DNA of 64,000 nucleotides, from contig NZ_CP089301.1 in NCBI RefSeq assembly GCF_021227995.1, positions 1,736,001 through 1,800,000 on the forward strand, read 5' to 3'. Positions within the stretch are counted from its first letter, which is position 1. Every line of letters starts with the position of its first letter. The notes below the pieces were generated by a model. The model had not been told where the DNA came from. It did no database searches and worked only from the letters and a program-made list of their open reading frames with translations. Both the position numbers and the translations under genes were made by a program. Of the stretch, positions 8,359 to 16,825 are shown one piece after another. The DNA is from Novosphingobium kaempferiae. GTDB lineage: Bacteria > Pseudomonadota > Alphaproteobacteria > Sphingomonadales > Sphingomonadaceae.

Positions 8359-9605
8359 CGGCGCGCGCGGTCTCCTGCCCCAACTGCGGCGGCACGCTGG
8401 AAGTGCGCGCGGCGGGCTACAGCGTCAATCTCGCCTGCCGCTACTGCGGTTCGCTGCTCGACGTCTCCCGCCCCGAAGTCGCGCTGATCGAGGCGCACCG
8501 CCGCGCCATGCAGGGCCTGTTCCTCCCGCTCGGCACCCGCGGCACGCTGTTCGACGTGGAGTGGGAAGCGATCGGCGCGCTGCGCCGCAAGGCCGGGCTC
8601 TACACCTGGGACGAGTACCTGCTGTTCAATCCCTACGCCGGATACCGCTGGCTCGTCCTCAGCGACGGGGCGTGGCAGTTCGGCACGATGCTGCTCGACC
8701 TGCCCGATGGCGACGACGATACCGTCGCCTGGCGCGGCGCCCGCTACACGCGCGACGGCACGGCCGAAAAGACCCGGACGACCGCCGTCGTCGGCGAATT
8801 CTACTGGCGCGTGCGCGAGGGTGACACCGTGGATGCCCTCTCGTTCGAGCGGGGCGACACCGTGCTCTCGCGGGAAGGCGGCGGGGGCGAGGTCAACTGG
8901 ACGCAACTGATCCCGGTCAGCGGCGACACCATCACCGAGGCCTTCGGCCGCGTCAGCCGCGAGCCCCGCCGCCGCGCCCCGCGCGCGTTCAAGATCGCCG
9001 AGCCGGAGCGCGAGGCGGACGACCTGCCCGCGATGCTGGGCCTCGCCTGCGCGGCACTGGTGCTCCTGCTGCTGGTGATGGTCTTCGTTTCCGGCCCGGT
9101 CGAACGTGCTTCCGGCACTGTCGCCGCACCGTTCGGCTCGACGCGGGAGGGCGTTAAGATCGGCACGATCTCGGTCCGCCGCCCGTGGCAGTTCGTCAAG
9201 GTGACGGCGGACGCGGGGGACTTCGACAACCGCTGGGTCGATCTCGACTACAGCCTCGTCGACCGCACCACCGGCCAGTCGATCGACGCCTACGGCATCG
9301 TCGAGCACTACAGCGGGCGCGACAGCGACGGTAGCTGGACCGAAGGCAGCCGCAGCGGCACCACGCTTCTGGGCAAGGTGCCGCGCGGCACTTACGATCT
9401 CTACGTGGATGCCGCCGCGCATGCCTGGCCCTCGGACCCGCCGCCCGATACGTCGGGCTGGTCGCTGGCGGAGACGATCACCGTTTCGATCAATGTCGAG
9501 ACCGGCGCACTGCCGTGGGGTAACTGGTGGACGGCGGCGGTGCTGCTGTTCCTGTTCCCCGGCACCGTGATCTGGCAGCGCCTGCGCAACAGACACTGGC
9601 CATGA
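8355..9605 (+). CDS. Membrane-anchored zinc-ribbon DUF4178 protein
   Basis: 416 residues from the ATG that overlaps the previous stop. It has a zinc ribbon (C8/C11, C28/C31), a DUF4178 domain with YTWDEYLLFNPYAGYRWL, a transmembrane helix around 225-246 (MLGLACAALVLLLLVMVFV), a beta-rich domain of about 130 residues, and a second hydrophobic segment near the C-terminus (WWTAAVLLFLFPGTVIW). The topology suggests a cytoplasmic DUF4178 module joined to a periplasmic beta domain. Its stop overlaps the start of the small lipoprotein gene. Function unknown; the second, larger member of a DUF4178 pair. Confidence 0.8.
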   Translation: MTARAVSCPNCGGTLEVRAAGYSVNLACRYCGSLLDVSRPEVALIEAHRRAMQGLFLPLGTRGTLFDVEWEAIGALRRKAGLYTWDEYLLFNPYAGYRWLVLSDGAWQFGTMLLDLPDGDDDTVAWRGARYTRDGTAEKTRTTAVVGEFYWRVREGDTVDALSFERGDTVLSREGGGGEVNWTQLIPVSGDTITEAFGRVSREPRRRAPRAFKIAEPEREADDLPAMLGLACAALVLLLLVMVFVSGPVERASGTVAAPFGSTREGVKIGTISVRRPWQFVKVTADAGDFDNRWVDLDYSLVDRTTGQSIDAYGIVEHYSGRDSDGSWTEGSRSGTTLLGKVPRGTYDLYVDAAAHAWPSDPPPDTSGWSLAETITVSINVETGALPWGNWWTAAVLLFLFPGTVIWQRLRNRHWP

Positions 9606-9754
9606 CCCTGCGCCTCTTCGCCTTCATCCTGTGGATCGCGATGATCCTCGCCGGTTGCGCGAGCGCGTCCTACTACGCCTGGTCGCCCTATTCGGACGAG
9701 GACCAGTCCCTTTACGCGCGCGGCGGCGGGTCGCGCGGACCGACGCACAAGTGA
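9602..9754 (+). CDS. Small putative lipoprotein (50 aa)
   Basis: The ATG at 9602 overlaps the preceding stop (ATGA). The product has a hydrophobic leader with a lipobox-like LAGC (Cys19) followed by a short polar tail rich in Tyr, Ser and Gly. Tight coupling inside the operon and the signal-like N-terminus support a real gene. No family recognised. It may be an envelope-anchored accessory of the SPFH/DUF4178 system. Confidence 0.6.
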   Translation: MTLRLFAFILWIAMILAGCASASYYAWSPYSDEDQSLYARGGGSRGPTHK

Positions 9755-9779
9755 TCCGCCCAAAGCCAAGGAGACACCC

Positions 9780-9989
9780 ATGCTGACACTCACGGTCTTC
9801 CTCGCCACCCTGCTCTACGCCGGGCTCGGCATCCTGATCTTCGTGGTCAGCTTCGTGCTGGTCGACAAGCTCACGCCCGGGGAGCTGTGGCGCGAGATCA
9901 TCGAGAAGCGCAACACCGCGGTCGCCCTGCTCGCAGGCGCGGTGGCCATCGGCATCTCGAACATCATCGCCGCCGCCATCCACGGCTGA
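9780..9989 (+). CDS. DUF350 (YjfL-like) membrane protein, half length
   Basis: 69 residues with two transmembrane helices separated by a charged loop (VDKLTPGELWREIIEKRNTAVAL), the DUF350 repeat unit. Family members such as E. coli YjfL usually hold two units and four helices; this one holds one, so it probably acts as an oligomer. A strong ribosome site (AAGGAGA) lies eight bases upstream. In E. coli yjfL sits with a PspA-family gene (yjfJ) and a glutathionylspermidine-synthase-like gene (yjfC), the same association of DUF350 with polyamines and membrane stress seen here. Confidence 0.75.
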   Translation: MLTLTVFLATLLYAGLGILIFVVSFVLVDKLTPGELWREIIEKRNTAVALLAGAVAIGISNIIAAAIHG

Positions 9990-9994
9990 CCCGC

Positions 9995-11557
9995 ATGGCC
10001 GAGGCCGATCCTGTACCCAATGTCGTGACCGATACCCGATCCGCAGACCGCGCGCCCGCGTCGCTGGCGGTGATCCTGCTCGTCTCCGTGCTGGTCGTCG
10101 CCACCTGCGGCCTGATCTACGAACTGCTTGCGGGCACTCTTGCCAGCTACCTGCTGGGCGACAGCGTCACCCAGTTCTCGACGGTGATCGGCACCTACCT
10201 CTTCGCGATGGGCGTCGGCAGTTGGCTGTCTCGCCACGTCCGGCGCGACGAAATGGGCGTCTTCGTGCGGGTCGAGATCCTGATCGCGGCGCTGGGAGGC
10301 TGGTCGGCGGCGGGGCTGTTCCTGCTGTTCCCCCTCGTCGGCGATTTCCGGATCGTGCTCTATGCGCTGGTGCTGGCGATCGGCGTGCTCGTGGGGCTGG
10401 AGATCCCGCTCCTTATCCGCATCCTGCGCCACCGCTTCGCGTTCCGGGAACTTGTCTCCAACGTCCTGACCTACGACTACGTCGGCGCGCTGATCGCTTC
10501 GCTGCTGTTCCCGCTGGTGCTGGTGCCGTGGCTGGGGATGATGCGCACCGGCTTCGTGTTCGGGCTGGCCAACGTCGCCGTCGCGCTGGCTTTGCTGGTC
10601 GCACTGCGCCATCAGCGCCGCATCGTGGTGGACGTCGCCGCCGCGCTGATCGTCGCCGCCAGCCTGCTCGCCGGGATGGCCTATGCCGACCGGTTGCAGC
10701 GCTGGTCCGAAGTGGCCTTCTACGCCGAGCCGGTGATCTACGCCCGCTCCACGCCGTACCAGCGCATCGTCCTGACCCGGCGCGGCGACGACCTGCGGCT
10801 CTACCTCAACGGCAACCTCCAGTTCTCCACGCGCGACGAGTATCGCTATCACGAGGCGCTGGTCTGGCCGGTGCTGGGCCGCGTGGCGAAGCCCGCCAAC
10901 GTCCTGATCCTTGGCGGCGGAGACGGCCTTGCCGCGCGCGAAGTGCTGCGCGATCCGCGCGTGCAGCGCGTCACCCTCGTCGATCTCGACCCGGAGATGA
11001 CGCGCCTGTTCCGCGATACGCCGCAGCTCTCGGCGCTCAACGCGAGATCGCTCGCCTCGCCGCGCCTGCGCGTGCTCAACGCCGATGCGTTCCGCTGGGT
11101 GCGCGAGGCGCGGGACAGCTATGACGCGGTGATCGTGGACTTTCCCGATCCGACCGAGTTCTCGCTCGGCAAGCTCTATACCGAAAGCTTCTACCGCGAA
11201 GTCTCGCGCCTGCTTGCCCCGGACGGCGTGATGACGGTGCAGAGCACCTCGCCGCTGGTCGCGCCGCAGTCCTACTGGACCGTCGCAACGACGCTGGAAG
11301 CCGCAGGTTTCCGGGCGCGCGGCTATCACGCCTATGTGCCGAGCTTCGGCGAGTGGGGCTTCACCCTTGCCGCCCACAATCCCATCGGCGACGCCGTGCG
11401 CCTGCCCGCTCATCTGAGGTTCCTCACGCAATCGAGCGAGCGGGCGATGTTCGACTTCCCGCCCGACATGGCGCGCCGCCCAACGCCTGTTAACCGGCTC
11501 GACAATCAGGCGCTCGTCCGCAGCTTCGCGCGCGAGTGGGGCCGCTATGAAGGCTGA
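9995..11557 (+). CDS. Membrane-fused spermidine synthase-like aminopropyltransferase
   Basis: 520 residues. The N-terminal half (about 23-228) holds roughly seven transmembrane helices; the C-terminal half (about 240-500) is a spermidine synthase fold with the decarboxylated-AdoMet motif GGGDG (307-311), an acidic VDLDPEM strand, and DFPDP (382-386) where soluble SpeE has its catalytic D-x-x-D. By family it transfers an aminopropyl group from decarboxylated AdoMet to an amine acceptor, here at the inner membrane. The AdoMet decarboxylase needed for that donor is the last gene of this operon. The next gene starts inside its 3-prime end (11-base overlap). Confidence 0.85.
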   Translation: MAEADPVPNVVTDTRSADRAPASLAVILLVSVLVVATCGLIYELLAGTLASYLLGDSVTQFSTVIGTYLFAMGVGSWLSRHVRRDEMGVFVRVEILIAALGGWSAAGLFLLFPLVGDFRIVLYALVLAIGVLVGLEIPLLIRILRHRFAFRELVSNVLTYDYVGALIASLLFPLVLVPWLGMMRTGFVFGLANVAVALALLVALRHQRRIVVDVAAALIVAASLLAGMAYADRLQRWSEVAFYAEPVIYARSTPYQRIVLTRRGDDLRLYLNGNLQFSTRDEYRYHEALVWPVLGRVAKPANVLILGGGDGLAAREVLRDPRVQRVTLVDLDPEMTRLFRDTPQLSALNARSLASPRLRVLNADAFRWVREARDSYDAVIVDFPDPTEFSLGKLYTESFYREVSRLLAPDGVMTVQSTSPLVAPQSYWTVATTLEAAGFRARGYHAYVPSFGEWGFTLAAHNPIGDAVRLPAHLRFLTQSSERAMFDFPPDMARRPTPVNRLDNQALVRSFAREWGRYEG

Positions 11558-13160
11558 GACGAGCCGTCGCGGCGTGCTTGCCGGCGGCTCGGCGGTGCTC
11601 GGCACGGCGCTGGCGGGGGGATGCGCGGCGCCCGCGATGGCGGGCACGCTCGACGGTGCGGACTGGCGGCGCGGGCACCTGCTGCGCGACCGGCGCTTTC
11701 CGCCGCCCGAAGGTCCGGTCGAGGAGATCGGCGTCGCGATCTGCGGCGGCGGCGTCGCCGGGCTGGCTGCGGGCTGGCGCTTCGCCGAGGCCAGGTTCGA
11801 GGATTTCGCGCTGTTCGAACTGGAGGACCGCACCGGAGGCAATGCCCGCTCGGGCCGCAACGCCGTCAGTGCCTATCCGCTCGGCGCGCATTACCTGCCG
11901 GTGCCCAACCGCGAGGCCGGGGCGCTGCGCCACATGCTGCGCGGCTTCGGCATGATCGTCGGCGATACGCCGCAGGGGCCGGTCTACGATCCCTACCAGC
12001 TCTGCGCCGACCTTGAGGAACGGTTGCTGTGGCGCGGCAGGTGGCAGGAAGGGCTGGTTCCGCAGAGCGCCCTGCCCGAGCCCGAACTCGCCCAGCGCAA
12101 GGCCTTCGACGCACGCATCTCGGAGTATCGGGAGGCGGAGGGCAAGGATGGCCGCCCTGCCTTCGCGATCCCGATGGCATTGTCGAGCACCGACCCGCGC
12201 TTCACCGTGCTCGACGGCATGACCTTCGCCGCCTGGCTCGACGCCGAGGGGTTCACCGCCCCGGCGCTGCGCGCCTATCTGCGCTATTGCTGCCGGGACG
12301 ATTACGGCGCCGAGCCGGAGCATGTCTCGGCATGGGCGGGCATCCACTACTTCGCCGCGCGGCGCGGGTGGGCGGCCCACGGCAACGGCGACCGGGAACT
12401 GACCTGGCCCGAAGGCAACGACCGCCTCGCGACGCTGATGGCCGAGCGGATCGGGCACCAACTGCGCCCGGCGCACAGTGTATTCCGAGTGGCGCGGACA
12501 GCGGATAGCCATGCCGAGATCGACGTGTTCGATCACGCATCGCGCCGCAGCCGTCGCCTTCGCGCACGTACCGCGATCCTCGCCATGCCGCATTTCGTGG
12601 CGGCTCGCGTCGCGCCGGGTCTCTGCGCGGAAGGCGGGTTCAGCTATGCCCCTTGGGTCGTCGCCAACGTCACCGTGAACCGGCACCCCGAAGGCAAGGG
12701 CGTGCCGCTGGCGTGGGACAACGTGTCGAGTGCGAGCGAGTCGCTCGGCTACGTCGTCGCCACGCACCAGAATTCCAGTGGGGCCGGGCCGACCGTGCTC
12801 ACCTGGTACATGCCCCTCTCGCGTGAGACGCCGGAGGAGGCACGCAAGATCCTGCTCACCCGCTCGCTGGAACGCTGGCAGGCGATCGTGCGGGAGGATC
12901 TGCTGGAGATGAACCCCGATCTCGACGGCGCGATCGAGCGGATCGACATCTGGCGCTGGGGCCACGCGATGATCCGCCCGACGCCCGGCTTCCTGACCGA
13001 GCCGGCCCGGCTTGCCGCGCGCGCTTCCGCGCCGCCGGTGCTATTCGCCCATTCCGACCTCAGTGGCCTGTCACTGTTCGAGGAAGCCCACCACCACGGG
13101 GTCACCGCCGCCGAGCGCGCGCTGGAGCACCTCGGCTTCGCCTACGAAAGCATCGCCTGA
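11547..13160 (+). CDS. Tat-exported FAD-dependent oxidoreductase (amine-oxidase-like)
   Basis: 537 residues. The N-terminus has a twin-arginine signal (TSRRGVLAGGS) ending near APAMA; a Cys in LAGGC could instead be lipid-modified. An FAD-binding GxGxxG follows (VAICGGGVAGLAAG, about 62-76), then RTGGNARS and a C-terminal FAHSDLSGLSLFEEAHHHG as in flavin amine oxidoreductases. It overlaps the aminopropyltransferase gene by 11 bases and is followed two bases later by the SpeD-like gene. A role in oxidising a polyamine or aminopropylated product outside the cytoplasm is an inference from context. Confidence 0.78.
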   Translation: MKAETSRRGVLAGGSAVLGTALAGGCAAPAMAGTLDGADWRRGHLLRDRRFPPPEGPVEEIGVAICGGGVAGLAAGWRFAEARFEDFALFELEDRTGGNARSGRNAVSAYPLGAHYLPVPNREAGALRHMLRGFGMIVGDTPQGPVYDPYQLCADLEERLLWRGRWQEGLVPQSALPEPELAQRKAFDARISEYREAEGKDGRPAFAIPMALSSTDPRFTVLDGMTFAAWLDAEGFTAPALRAYLRYCCRDDYGAEPEHVSAWAGIHYFAARRGWAAHGNGDRELTWPEGNDRLATLMAERIGHQLRPAHSVFRVARTADSHAEIDVFDHASRRSRRLRARTAILAMPHFVAARVAPGLCAEGGFSYAPWVVANVTVNRHPEGKGVPLAWDNVSSASESLGYVVATHQNSSGAGPTVLTWYMPLSRETPEEARKILLTRSLERWQAIVREDLLEMNPDLDGAIERIDIWRWGHAMIRPTPGFLTEPARLAARASAPPVLFAHSDLSGLSLFEEAHHHGVTAAERALEHLGFAYESIA

Positions 13161-13162
13161 CC

Positions 13163-13537
13163 ATGGCTCACAGCGCAGGCACCAGCGTCCACCTGATCGC
13201 CGATATCGCCGACGCCCACGGGCTCGACGACCTAGCGCTGATTGAGGTGACGCTGCGCGAGGCAGCGGAGGCGGCGCGCGTCAGGGTGCTGGACGTGCGG
13301 CTTCACCACTTCGGCGCGGGCATGGGCGTGACGGGCGTGGCGCTGCTGGCGGAATCGCATATCTCGATCCACACCTGGCCCGAGGACGGTCTCGCCGCCG
13401 TCGACCTGTTCGTCTGCGGAGAGACCGCCGATCCCGAGGCCGGGCTGGAAACCATCCGCCAGCGCCTGCGCGGCACCGTGCGGGAACGGCACACGATCCG
13501 GCGGCTGCGCGTTCCGGGCGCTACACCATTTCCTTGA
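13163..13537 (+). CDS. S-adenosylmethionine decarboxylase proenzyme-like protein (SpeD/SpeH type)
   Basis: 124 residues, the prokaryotic class of pyruvoyl-dependent decarboxylase. The self-processing site is E64-S65-H66 in [11 protein letters not shown], where Ser65 would become the pyruvoyl group; His70 and Cys85 (DLFVCG) match the processing and proton-donor residues. It should make decarboxylated AdoMet for the aminopropyltransferase two genes upstream. Some SpeD homologues have turned into amino-acid decarboxylases, so substrate needs testing. The last 17 bases overlap the convergent ferredoxin reductase gene. Confidence 0.85.
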   Translation: MAHSAGTSVHLIADIADAHGLDDLALIEVTLREAAEAARVRVLDVRLHHFGAGMGVTGVALLAESHISIHTWPEDGLAAVDLFVCGETADPEAGLETIRQRLRGTVRERHTIRRLRVPGATPFP

Positions 13538-14747
13538 GCGGCGTCCCCGCATCGGCGAGGCGCTCCACATCGGGCGCCGCGCCGGCTTCGACCAGCTTGC
13601 GGCCCTGCACGTAGTCCTTGACCATGTTCACGCAGTCCAGCGCCACCACGCGCCCGTCCTTCAGGTACACCACCGAGAACGAACGCCCCTCGACATCGCC
13701 GCGCACCACGGTCCGGTCGAAGCCCATGTTGATCCCCGCCGTCTGCAGCTTGAGATCGTACTGGTTCGACCAGAACCACGGGAACGCCTTGTACGGCTTC
13801 TCGTCCCCGCAGATCGCCTTGGCCACGCAGGTCGCCATGTCGTTGGCGTTCTGCACCGATTCCACGCGCATCACCGTGCCGCCCGCATAGTCGCAGGCGA
13901 AGGCCGCGCAGTCGCCGATGGCGTAGACGTCCGGCAGCGAGGTGCGGCAGAACTCGTCCACGTCCACCCCGTTCGCGCCCGATGCCCCCGCCACGATCAG
14001 CGGGCCGACCGCAGGCACGATGCCGATGCCGACGATCACCGCCTCGGCAGGCACGATCTCGCCATCCGCCAGCTTTACGCCGGTGACACGATGACCGTCA
14101 CCCTCCAGACATTCGACCGCCACCCCCGTGCGCAGGTCGACGCCATGCGCGCGATGCTCGTTCTGGTAGAACTCGGACAGTTCCTCGCCCGCCACGCGCG
14201 CCAGCACCCGCGGCAGCGCTTCGAGCAGCGTCACGTTCAGCCCCATCTTCGAGAGCACCGCCGCCGCTTCCAGCCCGATATAACCGCCGCCGATGACGAC
14301 GATGTTCTTCGTCCCGGCATCGACCTCGGCCATCAGCGTGTCGCAGTCCTCGCGGGTGCGCACCGCATGGACGCCCGCCAGATCCGCGCCCGAGCACGAC
14401 AGCCGCCGCGGATCGCCGCCCGTCGCCCAGACCAGCCTGCCGTAGCCGAACGTGCTGCCGTCCGAGAGCGTCAGTTCCTTCGCCGAGGCGTCCACCTTCG
14501 TCACCTCGGTGCCGAGCCGGAACGCCACGTCCTTCTCCGCCCAGAACGTCGGCGGGCGGATGTAGAGCCGGTCGAAGGTCTTCTCCCGTGCGAAGTACTC
14601 CTTCGAGAGCGGCGGACGCTCATACGGATACTCCGGCTCGCGGCCGATGACGGTGATGGTCCCCTCGAACCCGTTCTGGCGCAGGGCAAGCGCACACTGC
14701 GCTCCACCATGTCCCGCTCCCACGATGACGATGTCTGATTTGCTCAT
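13521..14747 (-). CDS. NAD(P)H:ferredoxin reductase of the benzoate dioxygenase system
   Basis: 408 residues with two dinucleotide-binding folds: FAD motif [13 protein letters not shown] at the N-terminus and NAD motif [13 protein letters not shown] around 150, plus the VYAIGDCA segment. This is the putidaredoxin/rhodocoxin reductase family. It is the last gene of the cat-ben operon, three bases after pcaD, and together with the separate ferredoxin (15517-15834) would pass electrons to BenAB. Canonical benzoate dioxygenases use a single fused BenC reductase instead, which is not found here. Its 3-prime end overlaps the convergent speD-like gene. Confidence 0.88.
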   Translation of the reverse strand: MSKSDIVIVGAGHGGAQCALALRQNGFEGTITVIGREPEYPYERPPLSKEYFAREKTFDRLYIRPPTFWAEKDVAFRLGTEVTKVDASAKELTLSDGSTFGYGRLVWATGGDPRRLSCSGADLAGVHAVRTREDCDTLMAEVDAGTKNIVVIGGGYIGLEAAAVLSKMGLNVTLLEALPRVLARVAGEELSEFYQNEHRAHGVDLRTGVAVECLEGDGHRVTGVKLADGEIVPAEAVIVGIGIVPAVGPLIVAGASGANGVDVDEFCRTSLPDVYAIGDCAAFACDYAGGTVMRVESVQNANDMATCVAKAICGDEKPYKAFPWFWSNQYDLKLQTAGINMGFDRTVVRGDVEGRSFSVVYLKDGRVVALDCVNMVKDYVQGRKLVEAGAAPDVERLADAGTPLKEMV

Positions 14748-14750
14748 GGC

Positions 14751-15512
14751 TCAGTCCTGCAGGAACCGGATCATGCCCGCCGCGAGTTCACCGGGCGCTT
14801 CGAGGGGGGCCAGGTGCGCCGCTTCGAGCGACAGGTGCTGCGCGCCGGGAATGGTCGCCAGCAGGTGCTCGCCGTGGCCCTCCAACGGGGTCGAGGTGTC
14901 GCGGGTGCCGGTGACGACCAGCGTCGGCGCGGCGATTGCGACGATGCGGGTGGCGAGGTCCATGTCGCGGATCGCCGCACCGCACGCCGCGTAGCCCTCG
15001 GCGTCCATGGACAGCAACTGGCGCAGCACGGTCTGATAGGTCGCGGGGCTGGCGGCGTCGGAGAGGAAGCGGCCCATCGCCAGCTGCGCGATCGCGGCCA
15101 TGCCCTCACCCCGCACCTTCGCGACGCGGTCGTTCCACGACGCGCTGTCCATCGTTGCCGACGTGCAGACGGGGATCAGCTTCTCCACCCGCTCCGGCGC
15201 GCGCAGGGCGAGTTCCATGCCGATCATGCCGCCGAGCGACACGCCCGCCAGCGCAAAGCGCGAGAACCCGGCAGCATCGGCGGCAGCCAGCACGTCGTCG
15301 GCCAGCATGGCGAGGGTCAGGTCGCCCGGCTCGGCCCGCGACGCACCATGGCCGCGCGTGTCGATCCGCAGCAGGGCGAAGCGTTCGCGCAGGAACGGCA
15401 GCACCGGCTCCCACAGGTCCATGTCGGTGCCGATGGAATTGAGCAGCACCAGCGCGGGCGCATCCTCGATCCCGTCGCGCTTCCAGTAGATGCCGTCTGG
15501 GGTGAAGGGCAT
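14751..15512 (-). CDS. pcaD: 3-oxoadipate enol-lactonase
   Basis: 253 residues, alpha/beta hydrolase with nucleophile Ser92 in LAGVSLGGMIG, an Asp in TGTRDTSTP and His near the C-terminus (AAHLAPLE). The N-terminal LLNSIGTDMDLWEPV is characteristic of PcaD/CatD. It hydrolyses 3-oxoadipate enol-lactone, the product of CatC, to 3-oxoadipate. It sits four bases after the ferredoxin gene and three before the reductase, inside the catBCA-benABD operon, so one transcript takes benzoate down to 3-oxoadipate. The CoA-transferase (PcaIJ) and thiolase (PcaF) are not in this window. Confidence 0.88.
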   Translation of the reverse strand: MPFTPDGIYWKRDGIEDAPALVLLNSIGTDMDLWEPVLPFLRERFALLRIDTRGHGASRAEPGDLTLAMLADDVLAAADAAGFSRFALAGVSLGGMIGMELALRAPERVEKLIPVCTSATMDSASWNDRVAKVRGEGMAAIAQLAMGRFLSDAASPATYQTVLRQLLSMDAEGYAACGAAIRDMDLATRIVAIAAPTLVVTGTRDTSTPLEGHGEHLLATIPGAQHLSLEAAHLAPLEAPGELAAGMIRFLQD

Positions 15513-15516
15513 GGGC

Positions 15517-15834
15517 TCAATCCTCCGGGGCGATGGTGACGCGCAGGCCGTCGAGCGCGGGGCTCAGCGCGATCTGGCAGGACAGGCGCGAGAGCGGGCC
15601 GCGATGGTCGGAGCTGTCGAGCAGGTCGTTCTCGTCCTCGCCCGGCGCACCGGCCCGGTCGGCCCAGTCCGCGTCCACGAAGACATGGCAGGTCGCGCAG
15701 GAACAGCAGCCTCCGCACAGTGCGAGCAGCTCGTCGAAGCCGTTGTCGCGGATGGCTTCCATCACGGTCACGCCCTCGCGGGCGTCGATGGCGGTTTCGT
15801 CTCCCGAACGGTCGACGACGATCAGTCTGGGCAC
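15517..15834 (-). CDS. 2Fe-2S ferredoxin of the benzoate dioxygenase system
   Basis: 105 residues, adrenodoxin/putidaredoxin type. Cluster ligands follow C-x5-C-x2-C: C40, C46 and C49 in [15 protein letters not shown], with C86 in RLSCQ. Extra cysteines C43 and C44 lie inside the loop. It is placed between benD and pcaD and pairs with the reductase at 13521. Separate ferredoxin and reductase make this a three-component dioxygenase rather than the usual two-component BenABC. Confidence 0.9.
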   Translation of the reverse strand: MPRLIVVDRSGDETAIDAREGVTVMEAIRDNGFDELLALCGGCCSCATCHVFVDADWADRAGAPGEDENDLLDSSDHRGPLSRLSCQIALSPALDGLRVTIAPED

Positions 15835-15861
15835 TTTGTCGTATTCCTGTGAAGTGGCGTG

Positions 15862-16647
15862 TCAGCCGATGTCGCCGCCGGCGACCGGAAGCACCGATCC
15901 GGTCACGTAGCTGGCCTCGTCCGATGCGAGGAAGAGGATCGGGGCGATCTGCTCCTCCAGCGTGCCGTAGCGCTTCAGGAAGGCGGAGGAGGTCACTTGC
16001 GCGACTGCTTCGGCCATCCACGCCTGTTCCTGAGCATTGTCGCCCTCGGCATTGCGGGCGACGCGGCGTGGCGGCGCGCTGGTGCCGCCGGGTGCGGTCG
16101 CGACGACGCGGATGCCCGCTTCGGCATATTCCATGGCGAGCGCCTGCGTCAGCCCGTTGATCCCGCCCTTGGCCGCCGAATAGGGCACCCGGCGGATGCC
16201 GCGCGTGGCGTTGGACGAGAGGTTGACGATGGTGCCTGCACCCTGCCCCAGCATCGCGGGCAGCACCGCATGGCAGCAGTAGAGCGTGGGCATCAGCGAA
16301 CGGCGGATTTCCGCGTCGATCTGTGCGGGCTCAAACTCGGCATAGGGCCGCATCCGGATCGCGCCGCCGACGTTGTTGACGAGAATGTCGATGCGTCCGA
16401 ACGCTGATACCGCCGCCGCCATAGCCTGCGCCGCGCCCTCGTAGGTTTCGAGGTCGCATTGCACGGACACGGCCTTGCCGCCCGATGCGACGATGGCCTC
16501 TTCCACCTCGGTCACGAAGTCGGCGCGGTCGACGAGGACGACACTCGCTCCTTCCGCCGCCGCGCGGGTGGCGACGCCCGCCCCGATGCCCTGCGCCGCG
16601 CCGGTCACGACCATGACCTTGCCGGCGAACCGTCCTGCGAAGATCAT
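15862..16647 (-). CDS. benD: cis-1,6-dihydroxycyclohexa-2,4-diene-1-carboxylate dehydrogenase
   Basis: 261 residues from the ATG at 16647 (MIFAGRFAGKVMVVTGAAQG). Classical short-chain dehydrogenase: TGAAQGIG cofactor motif, NNVGG, and the catalytic stretch NLSSNATRGIRRVPYSAAKGG with Ser and Y-x3-K. The ATRGI-RVPY-AAKGG wording and APGGTSAPPRR are hallmarks of BenD. It oxidises the cis-diol carboxylate from BenAB to catechol with release of CO2. A 178-base gap with an inverted repeat separates it from benB, the only long gap in the operon. Confidence 0.9.
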   Translation of the reverse strand: MIFAGRFAGKVMVVTGAAQGIGAGVATRAAAEGASVVLVDRADFVTEVEEAIVASGGKAVSVQCDLETYEGAAQAMAAAVSAFGRIDILVNNVGGAIRMRPYAEFEPAQIDAEIRRSLMPTLYCCHAVLPAMLGQGAGTIVNLSSNATRGIRRVPYSAAKGGINGLTQALAMEYAEAGIRVVATAPGGTSAPPRRVARNAEGDNAQEQAWMAEAVAQVTSSAFLKRYGTLEEQIAPILFLASDEASYVTGSVLPVAGGDIG

Positions 16648-16679
16648 GCTGCGACCTCCGAAGCGGTTGCTCCCCCGCT

Positions 16680-16765
16680 CGTCATTGCGAGCGGAGCGAA
16701 GCAATCCATCGGCAACGTCGTGCAGCGCTGGATTGCTTCGTCGGCTGCGCCTCCTCGCAATGACG
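16680..16765. repeat. Palindromic intergenic repeat, family A
   Basis: Ends are CGTCATTGCGAG (16680-16691) and its reverse complement CTCGCAATGACG (16754-16765), with an inner pair GAAGCAATCCA and TGGATTGCTTC. It lies inside the cat-ben operon between benB and benD. Copies occur at 22186-22260, 36971-37052 and 50616-50690. The transcript would fold into a long hairpin. Confidence 0.85.
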
Positions 16766-16825
16766 AGGTTTTGGAGGCGATTGCGGCATATGCTTCAGGA
16801 TGATGAACCATGGCTGCTCTCACCA

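Noticed and set aside
16680..16765. Attachment site or transposon end
   Set aside because: The palindrome recurs at several unrelated intergenic places without target duplication or a linked integrase or transposase.
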